From NCBI RefSeq assembly GCF_004522235.1, contig NZ_SDLT01000033.1:50670-114669 (forward strand): a DNA stretch of 64,000 bases, written 5' to 3'. Numbering within the stretch: the first letter of the stretch is position 1; each line of letters opens with the position of its first letter. The notes under the pieces were generated by a model. The model saw only the letters and a list, made by a program, of their open reading frames with translations, had not been told where the DNA came from and did not search any database. Positions 17,267-24,725 of this stretch are shown here, piece after piece. Origin of the DNA: Amycolatopsis nivea (lineage in GTDB: Bacteria > Actinomycetota > Actinomycetes > Mycobacteriales > Pseudonocardiaceae). Made by a program: the position numbers and the translations under genes.

Positions 17267-18610
17267 GTGACCGACTTTCGCGACCGCGCCGGAGACCGCG
17301 ATTCCGCCATGCCGCGCCGCGGCGCTGCCCGTACCGCGAAGCTGGCGAGCCTTCCGCTCGGCATCGCCGGACGAGCGGTGGGCGGCTGGGGCAAGCGGCT
17401 GGCGGGGCAGAGCGCTGAGCAGGTGAGCGCGACGCTCTCGGCCAAGGCCGCTGAGCAGCTGTTCGAGGTGCTGGGCACGCTCAAGGGCGGCGCGATGAAG
17501 TTCGGGCAGGCGCTGAGCGTGTTCGAGGCCGCGGTGCCGGACGACATGGCGCAGCCGTACCGGGAAGCGCTCACGAAGCTGCAGTCGGCCGCTCCGCCGA
17601 TGCCAGCCAGGCAGACCCACCGCGTGCTCGCCGAGCAGCTGGGCCGGTCGTGGGTCGGCCGCTTCTCGCACTTCGACGACGAGCCCGCCGCCGCGGCGAG
17701 CATCGGCCAAGTGCACCGCGCGACCTGGCACGACGGTCGCGAGGTCGCGGTCAAGGTCCAATACCCGGGCGCGGACGAGGCGCTGCGCAGCGACCTGCGT
17801 CAGCTGCAGCGCTTCAGCAGGCTGTTCCAGGCTTTCATCCCGGGCACCGACGTGAAACCGCTGCTCACGGAGCTGGCCGAGCGGATGGACGAGGAACTCG
17901 ACTACCTCGCCGAGGCCGACAACCAGCGCGCGTTCGCGAAGGCGTTCGAGGGCGACCCCGAATTCCTGATCCCGCGCGTCGTGGCGAGCGCGCCGAAGGT
18001 CGTGGTCAGCGAGTGGGCCACCGGCACGCCGCTGGCCAAGATCATCTCGGACGGCGACCCGGCCACCCGCAACCTGGCCGGGCGACTGCTCGCGGAGTTC
18101 CACTACTCGTCGCCGGCGCGGGCACATCTGCTGCATTCCGACCCGCATCCCGGCAACTTCATGCTCACCAGCGACGGCAGGCTGTGCGTGATCGACTTCG
18201 GCGGCGTCGCGAAACTGCCGCACGGAATCCCGCGCCACCTGGGCGAAATCACGCGGCTCGCCCTGGACGGCCACTCCGACGAACTGATGCGGCTGCTGCG
18301 AGAGAACCGGTTCGTGCGGGCGGATTCGTCGCTGGAAGCGGACGAGGTCCTGGCCTATCTCGCGCCGTTCACCGAGCCGCTGGCCGAGCCGACGTTCCAC
18401 TTCACGCGCCGCTGGATGCAGCGACAGGCGGGCCGCGTCGGCGACTCGCGCGGCAACGACTTCCACGTCGGCCGCTCGCTGAACCTGCCGCCGGAGTACC
18501 TGATGATCCACCGGGTCACCGCGGGCTCGACGGGCATCCTCTGCCAGCTCGACGCCGAGATCCCCGCTCGCGGCATCGTGGAACGGTGGCAGCCAGGGTT
18601 CGCCGCCTGA
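17267..18610 (+). CDS. ABC1/AarF-family atypical kinase (Rv3197 homologue)
   Basis: A 447-residue UbiB-like kinase starting at GTG 17267. Signature motifs are complete: KFGQ (K78-Q81), the Ala-rich loop AAASIGQVHRA that replaces the P-loop, the catalytic Lys in VAVKVQYPG, catalytic loop HSDPHPGNF and metal-binding VIDFGG. In actinobacteria the family is usually cytosolic with no known ubiquinone role. It follows the ThiF-like gene as in Rv3196-Rv3197; in M. tuberculosis the next gene is whiB7, whereas here about 3 kb intervenes. Confidence 0.95.
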   Translation: MTDFRDRAGDRDSAMPRRGAARTAKLASLPLGIAGRAVGGWGKRLAGQSAEQVSATLSAKAAEQLFEVLGTLKGGAMKFGQALSVFEAAVPDDMAQPYREALTKLQSAAPPMPARQTHRVLAEQLGRSWVGRFSHFDDEPAAAASIGQVHRATWHDGREVAVKVQYPGADEALRSDLRQLQRFSRLFQAFIPGTDVKPLLTELAERMDEELDYLAEADNQRAFAKAFEGDPEFLIPRVVASAPKVVVSEWATGTPLAKIISDGDPATRNLAGRLLAEFHYSSPARAHLLHSDPHPGNFMLTSDGRLCVIDFGGVAKLPHGIPRHLGEITRLALDGHSDELMRLLRENRFVRADSSLEADEVLAYLAPFTEPLAEPTFHFTRRWMQRQAGRVGDSRGNDFHVGRSLNLPPEYLMIHRVTAGSTGILCQLDAEIPARGIVERWQPGFAA

Positions 18611-18700
18611 GTTATCCACAAGGCTGGTCGACAACACCGAGTTGTCCACAGATTGCGCAGGGTGGTTTCGCGGAGTTGATCAAGGCGTCATTCTCGATGT

Positions 18701-19639
18701 ATGACGACTACAACAAGCACTGACTCCCTCGCTTTTGGTGATCTGGTTTCCCACGGCGTACTCCACAGACGGCACCTGCGGGTCGCCGGAATTTCCGACC
18801 GAAGAGCCGCCCAACTCTCCGGCCCGGGCGGGCCGTGGCGACAGGTGTATTCCGGCGTATATCTCGTGCACGACAAACCTCCGAGCCGCGAGGAACTCCT
18901 GCACGCAGCCGTCGCCCGGTACGGACGCGGAACCATCATCACGGGCACGGATGCGTTGTGCGCACACGGAATCAGCCATCCGCGGACTCCGGAAATCCAC
19001 CTTTTGGTGCCACACAACCGAAGGCCGGCCAACGAACCGAGCGTCATCACCTACCGCACCGCACGAATGCCCAAAGCAATCCAGATCGACGGCCTCCCCT
19101 ACGCAAGCGCCGCCCGCGCCGCCCTCGACCTGGCCCGGCGGGAGAACGATCCGGACGAGATCGCGAGGCTGGTGTCGCTGCCGCTGTATTGGGGCTTGGC
19201 CGACCGCGCCGAGCTGACGACCGAATTGAACACCGGAAACCAGCGCGGTTCAGCCGCCGTACGCAATGTCCTGCGCAACCTCGACGACCAAGAAACCTTC
19301 GCGCACGGGCAAGCACTCCGGGTCCTTCAACGAACCCCGCTGCCCACCCCGCAATGGAACGTCGCAGTCTGCGACCGCCGCGGCCGCCGCCTCGGCACCG
19401 CAGACGCTTGGTGGGACGAGATCGGCTTGGCCTGGCGCTACCGCACCGCCGCGGGCCCAGAAGACTTCAGCCACCTGGCTTTAGCCGCGACCGGCACCGT
19501 GCTGTTTCGGTGCACCCCACGCCAACTCCGAGAATCCCCAGAGGAGATGAGCACAGAACTCCTCAACGCCTACCGCCACGCAGCGCGCACGCCCCGCCCC
19601 AAAGTGCGCGCCGTCTACAAGACAGGAAATGCCGCATGA
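18701..19639 (+). CDS. AbiEi/DUF559-like protein, orphan antitoxin-type
   Basis: A 312-residue protein of a family very common in actinomycetes. The N-terminal winged helix (GDLVSHGVLHRRHLRVAGISDRRAAQL, then GGPWRQVYSGVYLVHDKPPS) is like the AbiEi type IV antitoxin domain. The C-terminal half, with VCDRRGRRLGTADAWWDEIGLAWRY, resembles a degenerate Vsr/DUF559 nuclease-like fold. No AbiEii-type nucleotidyltransferase toxin is adjacent, so it is an orphan. A weak ribosome site and an AT-richer upstream region (ATTCTCGATGT) are notable. Confidence 0.68.
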   Translation: MTTTTSTDSLAFGDLVSHGVLHRRHLRVAGISDRRAAQLSGPGGPWRQVYSGVYLVHDKPPSREELLHAAVARYGRGTIITGTDALCAHGISHPRTPEIHLLVPHNRRPANEPSVITYRTARMPKAIQIDGLPYASAARAALDLARRENDPDEIARLVSLPLYWGLADRAELTTELNTGNQRGSAAVRNVLRNLDDQETFAHGQALRVLQRTPLPTPQWNVAVCDRRGRRLGTADAWWDEIGLAWRYRTAAGPEDFSHLALAATGTVLFRCTPRQLRESPEEMSTELLNAYRHAARTPRPKVRAVYKTGNAA

Positions 19640-19787
19640 CCCGAACCTGACGCCCGAACACGTACGCCGATTACCGGCACTCGGCAGGATGCCTCGCCTC
19701 AGCGCCCCGAACATGGTTACACGCGACTCTGGCACGAACGCTCGTCAAGCGATCCGCCTCCCAGACCGAATCGCGCACGCGGTCCAG

Positions 19788-19970
19788 TCACCAGTACTCG
19801 TCGGGCAGCTTGCCTTCGATGTCCCGGACGTGGTTGCGCGCGCAGTCCGGACAGAGCCAGCGCTGTTGCCCGTTTTCCTTGGTGCTCACCCAGGCCAAGG
19901 TCGCGAGCGGATCGGTTTCGGCGGAGCGTGCCCGGCCGCACCGCGAGCACGTGGGGTCAGGCGCGGTCAC
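19788..19970 (-). CDS. small zinc-ribbon protein
   Basis: A 60-residue protein with two CxxC knuckles (C8/C11 in CSRCGRA and C40/C43 in CPDCARNH), enough for one zinc. Its start codon overlaps the stop of the upstream methyltransferase as ATGA, so it is translationally coupled. The C-terminus VRDIEGKLPDEYW is compact, with no disorder. It may be a nucleic-acid-binding or accessory subunit of the methyltransferase; that is inference from coupling only. Confidence 0.78.
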   Translation of the reverse strand: MTAPDPTCSRCGRARSAETDPLATLAWVSTKENGQQRWLCPDCARNHVRDIEGKLPDEYW

Positions 19971-21007
19971 GGTCGGCGTCCGTGGTGCACGGTGCGGGCG
20001 CCGAGCAGGTAGAGGTCGCGGCGATGGCCGAGGTAGTGGGCGCTGTCCGGATCGAGCAGGGACGCCAGCGTCGCGCGGTCTTCCTCGGAGAGATAGTCGG
20101 CACCGTGCGTTGCGAGACGGGAAAGGTGGTGGTGCACATAGTCGGCGAGACCGTCCGGGCCAGGTGCAGGGTGGTCCACGAGCGCGCTGAACGAGCTGAC
20201 GTCAGCGAGTCCGGCGTGTTCGAGCGCGAGCGGCCAGCCGTAGGGCATCGGCACGGCACCGTCGATGCCCTCGCGCATTCCGACGAACCATTCCGCCTGC
20301 GCGGCCTGCAACCGGTCCTCCAGACCGGGCCGTCCGAGCCCTAGATCCCAAGGGAGGCAAGAAAAAGACAGCCCACCCTCAGCCAGTGCGACCACGCCGC
20401 CAGCCCGCGCGACCGCGGTAAGCGTGCCAATCGCGGCCTGCTGGTCCGGAAGATGATGCACGACGCGCGATGCCCATACGAGATCCGCGGCAGGCAGCAA
20501 ATCGGGCAGGGCACCGTCGGCGAGGTCGGCAACTACCGCACGAACCTCGACTGCTTGCGCGGTGCCCTCGGCTGTCGATGCGCCGCCTTCGACTGTCGTG
20601 GCGGTGTCCTCGGCTGCTGCGAGATGGCCGTTCGAGGGCTCAGCGCCGCCGTCAGGCACTCGGCCGTTGCGCGTCTGCGTTGAGCCATCCCTGCGGTGGG
20701 CCTGCGCGACGTCAGCGGCGGCGCGTACGGCGCGCTCGGCCTCGTGGAGCAATTCGGGTGTCGCGTCGACCAGGATGATCGTGCCGCCGCCTTGGGTGGC
20801 CAGGGCTCGGGCGAAGTGGGTGCTCATCCCACCGGCTCCGCAGCCCAGGTCGATCACCGTCGGGTTGGCGGGGAGTTTCGCCACCAGACGCGCGGCGATG
20901 ACGGCGTGGGCGGGAGCGTCGAGAGTGTCGGCTGCGCGGAGGAGAACCAGCCGGTCAGCCCAGTCGATGTGGTCGTGCGTATGTCCGGACACGGGGTCAT
21001 TGAACAC
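19967..21007 (-). CDS. SAM-dependent methyltransferase with a low-complexity insert
   Basis: A 346-residue class I methyltransferase. Motif I is VIDLGCGAGG (residues 51-60), the acidic end of beta 2 is LVDAT, and post-motifs are LPAADLVWASRVVHHLPD and ARAGGVVALAEGG. Residues ~99-154 between beta 2 and motif II form a 55-residue Ala/Gly/Thr/Glu-rich insert with no predicted fold. It is translationally coupled to the zinc-ribbon gene. Substrate is unknown; the motifs do not single out small molecule versus RNA. Confidence 0.83.
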   Translation of the reverse strand: MFNDPVSGHTHDHIDWADRLVLLRAADTLDAPAHAVIAARLVAKLPANPTVIDLGCGAGGMSTHFARALATQGGGTIILVDATPELLHEAERAVRAAADVAQAHRRDGSTQTRNGRVPDGGAEPSNGHLAAAEDTATTVEGGASTAEGTAQAVEVRAVVADLADGALPDLLPAADLVWASRVVHHLPDQQAAIGTLTAVARAGGVVALAEGGLSFSCLPWDLGLGRPGLEDRLQAAQAEWFVGMREGIDGAVPMPYGWPLALEHAGLADVSSFSALVDHPAPGPDGLADYVHHHLSRLATHGADYLSEEDRATLASLLDPDSAHYLGHRRDLYLLGARTVHHGRRP

Positions 21008-21105
21008 CGGTCCGCGCGCGAGAACGAGCCTGGACTGTCCCCCGACGGACCTTCCAGGCTCGTTTCAGCGAAGAGATCGCGGCGGAACCGGTCGCACGTG
21101 ACAGG

Positions 21106-21140
21106 TCGCCTGATCACCCAACTGCTGGGTGATCAGGCGA
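21106..21140. repeat. perfect 15-base inverted repeat
   Basis: TCGCCTGATCACCCA and TGGGTGATCAGGCGA flank a 5-base ACTGC spacer. There is no T-tract on either side. It lies 99 bases upstream of the methyltransferase start and 171 bases past the end of the whiB7 operon, so it may be an operator or an RNA hairpin in the methyltransferase leader rather than a plain terminator. Confidence 0.75.
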
Positions 21141-21258
21141 CAAGAACCTGCGCCGGAATCCGCATCCGGGCGAGCGGCACCCGCAGGCCAGGACTGGAGG
21201 CAATCCTGGCGGCGGGCACCGCTCCCGGACAAGACAGGGCTCCGGCACGAAGCGGCCG

Positions 21259-21298
21259 GTCAGGCAAGGAGCCGGGCCGAAACCCGGGCTTGCCTGAC
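21259..21298 (-). terminator. hairpin ending the whiB7 operon
   Basis: Perfect 10-base arms GTCAGGCAAG / CTTGCCTGAC with an inner CCGGG/CCCGG stem. It lies 13 bases beyond the stop of the 87-aa gene downstream of whiB7. Confidence 0.7.
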
Positions 21299-21311
21299 CA
21301 GGCCGTCCGTA

Positions 21312-21575
21312 TTAATTGGGTGGTTGGTAGCGCTCCGCGCGGCTGGCCGCCCAGCGGGCTACCCGCGACCAGCGGCGCGCGGCTCGCGCTTGGCGCCACG
21401 GGCGTTGGGCTTCATGTTCGGTTATCAGGTCGCGTATTCGCGCTCGGGACAGTTCTTCGTGAAGCAACATCTTCGTGGTCTCCTGAGACTTGTTCTGCTT
21501 GGGTTTCGGCTGAACGCGGACCGGTTTTCCGGTGCGGGCCTCGAAATCGCGCGTGGTGATGAGGTCGACGGTCAT
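21312..21575 (-). CDS. small basic protein coupled to whiB7
   Basis: An 87-residue, strongly basic protein (begins MTVDLITTRDFEARTGKPV; C-terminal half rich in Arg and Trp: RPWRQARAARRWSRVARWAASRA). Its ATG overlaps the whiB7 stop as ATGA, so it is translated with whiB7 and shares its attenuated promoter. Charge and amphipathic helices suggest nucleic-acid or ribosome binding, but no family was recognised. A longer frame upstream would only run antiparallel to whiB7 codons and is rejected. Confidence 0.72.
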   Translation of the reverse strand: MTVDLITTRDFEARTGKPVRVQPKPKQNKSQETTKMLLHEELSRARIRDLITEHEAQRPWRQARAARRWSRVARWAASRAERYQPPN

Positions 21576-21919
21576 GCGGCTGCGCTCCGTGCTGCTGCGG
21601 CGGGTTCGAGGGCGGCGTTCTTGCGCGGACGGCCACGGGGCCGCTTGCGTGCGATCACCGCGCCGCGCTCGAAGATCTCTCCTCCCCAGACACCCCACGG
21701 CTCACGCCGGGCGAGTGCACCCGCGAGGCAGGCCTCGCGGACCGGGCAGGCGGCGCAGAACGCCTTGGCCCGCTCGAGTTCCGCGGGCGATTCGGCGAAC
21801 CAGAGGTCCGCGTCGCGCGAGCGGCAGGGGAGTTCCGGCTCGGCGACCCCTTCGAGCAGGTCGCCGATGTCGAACCCTTCGGCTAAGGGGCCCTCGGCGA
21901 GGGCGATGGCGGATGACAT
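21572..21919 (-). CDS. whiB7: WhiB7, redox-linked antibiotic-resistance regulator
   Basis: A 115-residue WhiB protein. The four Fe-S ligands C32, C55, C58 and C64 (CxxCxxxxxC after the first Cys), the G(V/I)WGG turn at 76-80 and the AT-hook RGRPRK at 95-100 identify WhiB7 rather than other Wbl proteins. AAGGAG lies seven bases before ATG 21919; an upstream in-frame ATG at 21976 lies in the leader. WhiB7 binds sigma A and activates promoters with AT-rich DNA just upstream of -35. The gene is controlled here by its own such promoter (22449-22486) and an attenuator (22001-22050). Confidence 0.96.
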   Translation of the reverse strand: MSSAIALAEGPLAEGFDIGDLLEGVAEPELPCRSRDADLWFAESPAELERAKAFCAACPVREACLAGALARREPWGVWGGEIFERGAVIARKRPRGRPRKNAALEPAAAARSAAA

Positions 21920-22000
21920 TTCCGTGCTCCTTTGCGATGCGGTGGTGGTGTGGCGGTGGGCGATCGAACTGGACAACTTGTTCCTTCTTGTTGTGCAGCC

Positions 22001-22050
22001 AAAAAAACACGAAGGCCGCGGATCCGGTTACCGGTTCCGCGGCCTTCGTG
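22001..22050 (-). terminator. transcription attenuator in the whiB7 leader
   Basis: On the minus strand a hairpin with 14-base outer arms CACGAAGGCCGCGG / CCGCGGCCTTCGTG and further inner pairing (CCGG/CCGG) is followed directly by seven T. It lies 81 bases upstream of whiB7 and downstream of the WhiB7-type promoter, so it must be read through for whiB7 to be expressed. Attenuation of whiB7 by a leader terminator is established for actinobacteria; the exact antiterminator was not resolved here. Confidence 0.88.
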
Positions 22051-22072
22051 AGCCTTGAGTCCTGACGTCAGG

Positions 22073-22351
22073 TCAGGAACTTCGCTCCCGTATCGACAAC
22101 GGAACACGGAACTGCTTGATGGTCGGCAGATCGACATCAACCTGCGGGTACGCGGCAACAACGGCGGCGCTCGCGAGAGTGATGCCGACCGGGGCCCCGT
22201 TGCGCTCGATGCGACGCAATCCGTCGATGTGACGACGCGTTCCGTCGATGTGCGCGAACGTGGACACACCGGTGCCCTGGCGCGGGGCGTCAACGGTCAT
22301 GCAGAGAGACAGACCGGTGCCAGGGTTCGTCTGCATCAGATTGCTGATCAT
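22073..22351 (-). CDS. 92-codon leader ORF upstream of whiB7
   Basis: A 92-residue frame that begins MISNLMQTNPGTGLSLCMTV and ends 22 bases before the attenuator hairpin. It occupies most of the ~520-base whiB7 leader. Codon choice is GC3-rich and protein-like, with Val/Ile/Ala beta-like stretches (GITLASAAVVAAYPQVDV). The ribosome site is weak (AGAAAGG about 14 bases upstream). Its placement suits translation-sensitive attenuation: a slowed ribosome would disturb folding of the downstream terminator. It may be a regulatory uORF or an independent small protein; no homologue was recognised. Confidence 0.5.
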   Translation of the reverse strand: MISNLMQTNPGTGLSLCMTVDAPRQGTGVSTFAHIDGTRRHIDGLRRIERNGAPVGITLASAAVVAAYPQVDVDLPTIKQFRVPLSIRERSS

Positions 22352-22448
22352 TTCACCGGCACCGCCTTTCTCTCTCGGACTGCGCCGCTCGAAGCGGCAG
22401 CCGTCGTGTGTTCTTCCCCAGACCGGGCTCTCGCCCGGGTGCCTACGC

Positions 22449-22486
22449 AGGTTATGCGCCCCAGCGCAACCGGGGCAACTTATTTT
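22449..22486 (-). promoter_or_regulatory. WhiB7-type autoregulated promoter
   Basis: On the minus strand AAAATAA (22486-22480) lies directly upstream of a -35 TTGCCC (22478-22473). An 18-base spacer follows, then a -10 TAACCT (22454-22449) that fits TANNNT. An AT-rich patch abutting the -35 is the hallmark of WhiB7-dependent promoters. It lies between the uvrD2 stop and the whiB7 leader. Transcription would start near 22442. Confidence 0.72.
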
Positions 22487-22561
22487 CCCAAATCTCTGCC
22501 GAAAAGCTGAAGATCGCCTCCGAGCTGCAGGTTCGCCGCATCGATCACCGCGAAGACGCGG

Positions 22562-24661
22562 TCAAGATCGCATCGACGACCGGACCACGTCGAGCACCTC
22601 GGCGCCGAACCGCTCGAGCTTCGTCGCGCCGATCCCGGAGATCGACACCAGCGCGCCGTCGTCGGTCGGCCGTTGTTCGGCGATCGCCATCAGCGTCGCG
22701 TCAGTGAACACGACGAACGCCGGGACCTTCAGCTCCCGCGAACGCTCCCCGCGCCACGTCTTCAGCTTCTCCAGCAGATCCTCATCCACTGTGGACGGGC
22801 ACTTCCCGCACCGGCCGAGCTTGACCTCCATGGTCTGCACCAGCGGACCGCCGCACAGCCGGCAGCGGGCGACATTCGAGCCAGGCTTCGCCGCCTGCTG
22901 CGATCGGGCGATGCGGGCCGCCGGGTGGTCCTCCGGGATCAGCCCGTACAGGAACCGCGAGCGGCGCCGGTTGCGTCCCCTGCCTTGTCCGCGCGACAGC
23001 GACCACGACAGCGACAGGTGCTCCCGAGCCCGCGTGACGCCGACGTAGAACAGCCGTCGTTCCTCTTCGATCGCGGCGTCGTCGCCGTCCGCGTGCAAGA
23101 TCGGCATCGTGCCCTCGGACAGCCCGACGAGGAACACCGCGTCCCACTCGAGCCCCTTCGCCGCGTGCAGCGAGGCGAGCGTGACGCCCTCGACGGTCGG
23201 CGGGTGCTGCGCCGCCGCGCGCTGTTCGAGCTCCGCGACGAAGCGCGGCAAATCCGCGTCCTCGACCGCCGCGGCCAGCTCCTCGGCCAGCTCCACCAGC
23301 GCGAGCAGCGCGTCCCAGCGCTCCTTCGCCGCTCCGCCCGACGGCGGCTGCTCGGTGAGCCCGACCCGCGCGAGCACCGAGCGCACCGTGGTGACCAGCT
23401 CCAGCGAGGTCGGTTCCATCGACGCCGTGCGCAGCGCCGCCATCGCCTGCCGGACCTCGGTGCGCTGGAAGAACCGCTCGCCGCCGCGGACCAGGTACGG
23501 GATCCCGGCTTCGGTGAGCGCTTGCTCATACGCCTCGGACTGCGCGTTCACCCGGAACAAGATCGCGATCTCGCTCGCCGGCACGTCCGCGTCGAGCAGT
23601 TCGCGGACCCGCCGCGCGACCGCGCTGGCCTCGGCGGCCTCGTCCTCGTACTCGGCGAACCGCGGGTCCGGCCCCTCCGGACGCTGCCCGATGAGCTTCA
23701 GCCGCGACCCGGCCGGACGTCCGCGCGCGGCGCCGATCACGCGGTTCGCGAGCGCGACGACCTGCGGCGTGGACCGGTAGTCGCGTTCGAGGCGCACGAC
23801 GGTCGCCTCCGGGAACCGCCGCGTGAACTCCAGCAGCGACTTCGGCGAGGCGCCGCCGAAGGAGTAGATGGTCTGGTTGGCGTCGCCGACGACGGTGAGG
23901 TCGTCGCGGCCGCCGAGCCACGCGTCGAGCAACCGCTGCTGCAACGGCGTGACGTCCTGGTACTCGTCGACCACGAAGCAGCGGTACCGGTCGCGGAACT
24001 CGGTCGCGACCGCCTCGTGCCGCTCCAGCACCGCGGTGGTCTGCAGAAGCAGGTCGTCGAAGTCGAGGACCTGCGCGTTCGTCTTCAGCTCCTCGTACCA
24101 GCGGTAGACCTCGGCGACCTGCGCGACCGGCGCGGGGGTGTCGCGCTGCATCCGCGCGGCGACCGTCGGGTAGTCGTCCGGCGAGACGAGCGACGCCTTG
24201 CTCCACTCGATCTCGCTCGCCAGGTCGCGCAGCACCTCGGTCTCGGTGCTCAGCCGGACGCGCTGGGCGGCCTGGGCGACGAGCCGGAACTTGTTGTCGA
24301 TCAGGTCCCACGGCCGGTCGCCGACGACGCGCGGCCAGAAGTAGCGGAGCTGACGGCGGGCGGCGGCGTGGAAGGTCAGCGCCTGCGCCGCGTCGACCCC
24401 GAGGCCGCGCAGCCGGGTGCGCATCTCCCCCGCCGCGCGCGTCGTGAAGGTGACGGCCAGTACCTGCCCAGCCGCGACATGGCCCGATCGGACCAGGTGG
24501 GCGATGCGGTGCGTGATCGTCCGGGTCTTTCCGGTGCCCGCGCCGGCGAGGACGCACACCGGGCCGCGGGGGGCCGCCGCGGCGGCTCGCTGCTCGGGAT
24601 CAAGCCCGTCGAGCAGGCTCGCGCGGCTCTGCCGGCTCTGGGGAGACGATGCGATGGCCAC
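22562..24661 (-). CDS. uvrD2: ATP-dependent DNA helicase UvrD2
   Basis: A 699-residue SF1A helicase starting at GTG 24661 (GAGG seven bases upstream). Walker A is AGAGTGKT (39-46) and Walker B FVVDEYQD; motif Ia (TFTTRAAGEM) and motif VI (FYVGVTRARE) are visible. After the helicase core there is a tetracysteine zinc segment (CRLCGGPLVQ...CGKC) and a C-terminal HRDC domain, the combination specific to actinobacterial UvrD2. It lies upstream of whiB7 on the same strand, as in M. tuberculosis Rv3198c-Rv3197A. Confidence 0.96.
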   Translation of the reverse strand: MAIASSPQSRQSRASLLDGLDPEQRAAAAAPRGPVCVLAGAGTGKTRTITHRIAHLVRSGHVAAGQVLAVTFTTRAAGEMRTRLRGLGVDAAQALTFHAAARRQLRYFWPRVVGDRPWDLIDNKFRLVAQAAQRVRLSTETEVLRDLASEIEWSKASLVSPDDYPTVAARMQRDTPAPVAQVAEVYRWYEELKTNAQVLDFDDLLLQTTAVLERHEAVATEFRDRYRCFVVDEYQDVTPLQQRLLDAWLGGRDDLTVVGDANQTIYSFGGASPKSLLEFTRRFPEATVVRLERDYRSTPQVVALANRVIGAARGRPAGSRLKLIGQRPEGPDPRFAEYEDEAAEASAVARRVRELLDADVPASEIAILFRVNAQSEAYEQALTEAGIPYLVRGGERFFQRTEVRQAMAALRTASMEPTSLELVTTVRSVLARVGLTEQPPSGGAAKERWDALLALVELAEELAAAVEDADLPRFVAELEQRAAAQHPPTVEGVTLASLHAAKGLEWDAVFLVGLSEGTMPILHADGDDAAIEEERRLFYVGVTRAREHLSLSWSLSRGQGRGRNRRRSRFLYGLIPEDHPAARIARSQQAAKPGSNVARCRLCGGPLVQTMEVKLGRCGKCPSTVDEDLLEKLKTWRGERSRELKVPAFVVFTDATLMAIAEQRPTDDGALVSISGIGATKLERFGAEVLDVVRSSMRS

Positions 24662-24725
24662 CCCGCGATCCTCGCAGAGGGGGCCGACGGATTCCCGGCC
24701 GGGCACGCGGCCGTATCCTGGTCAT

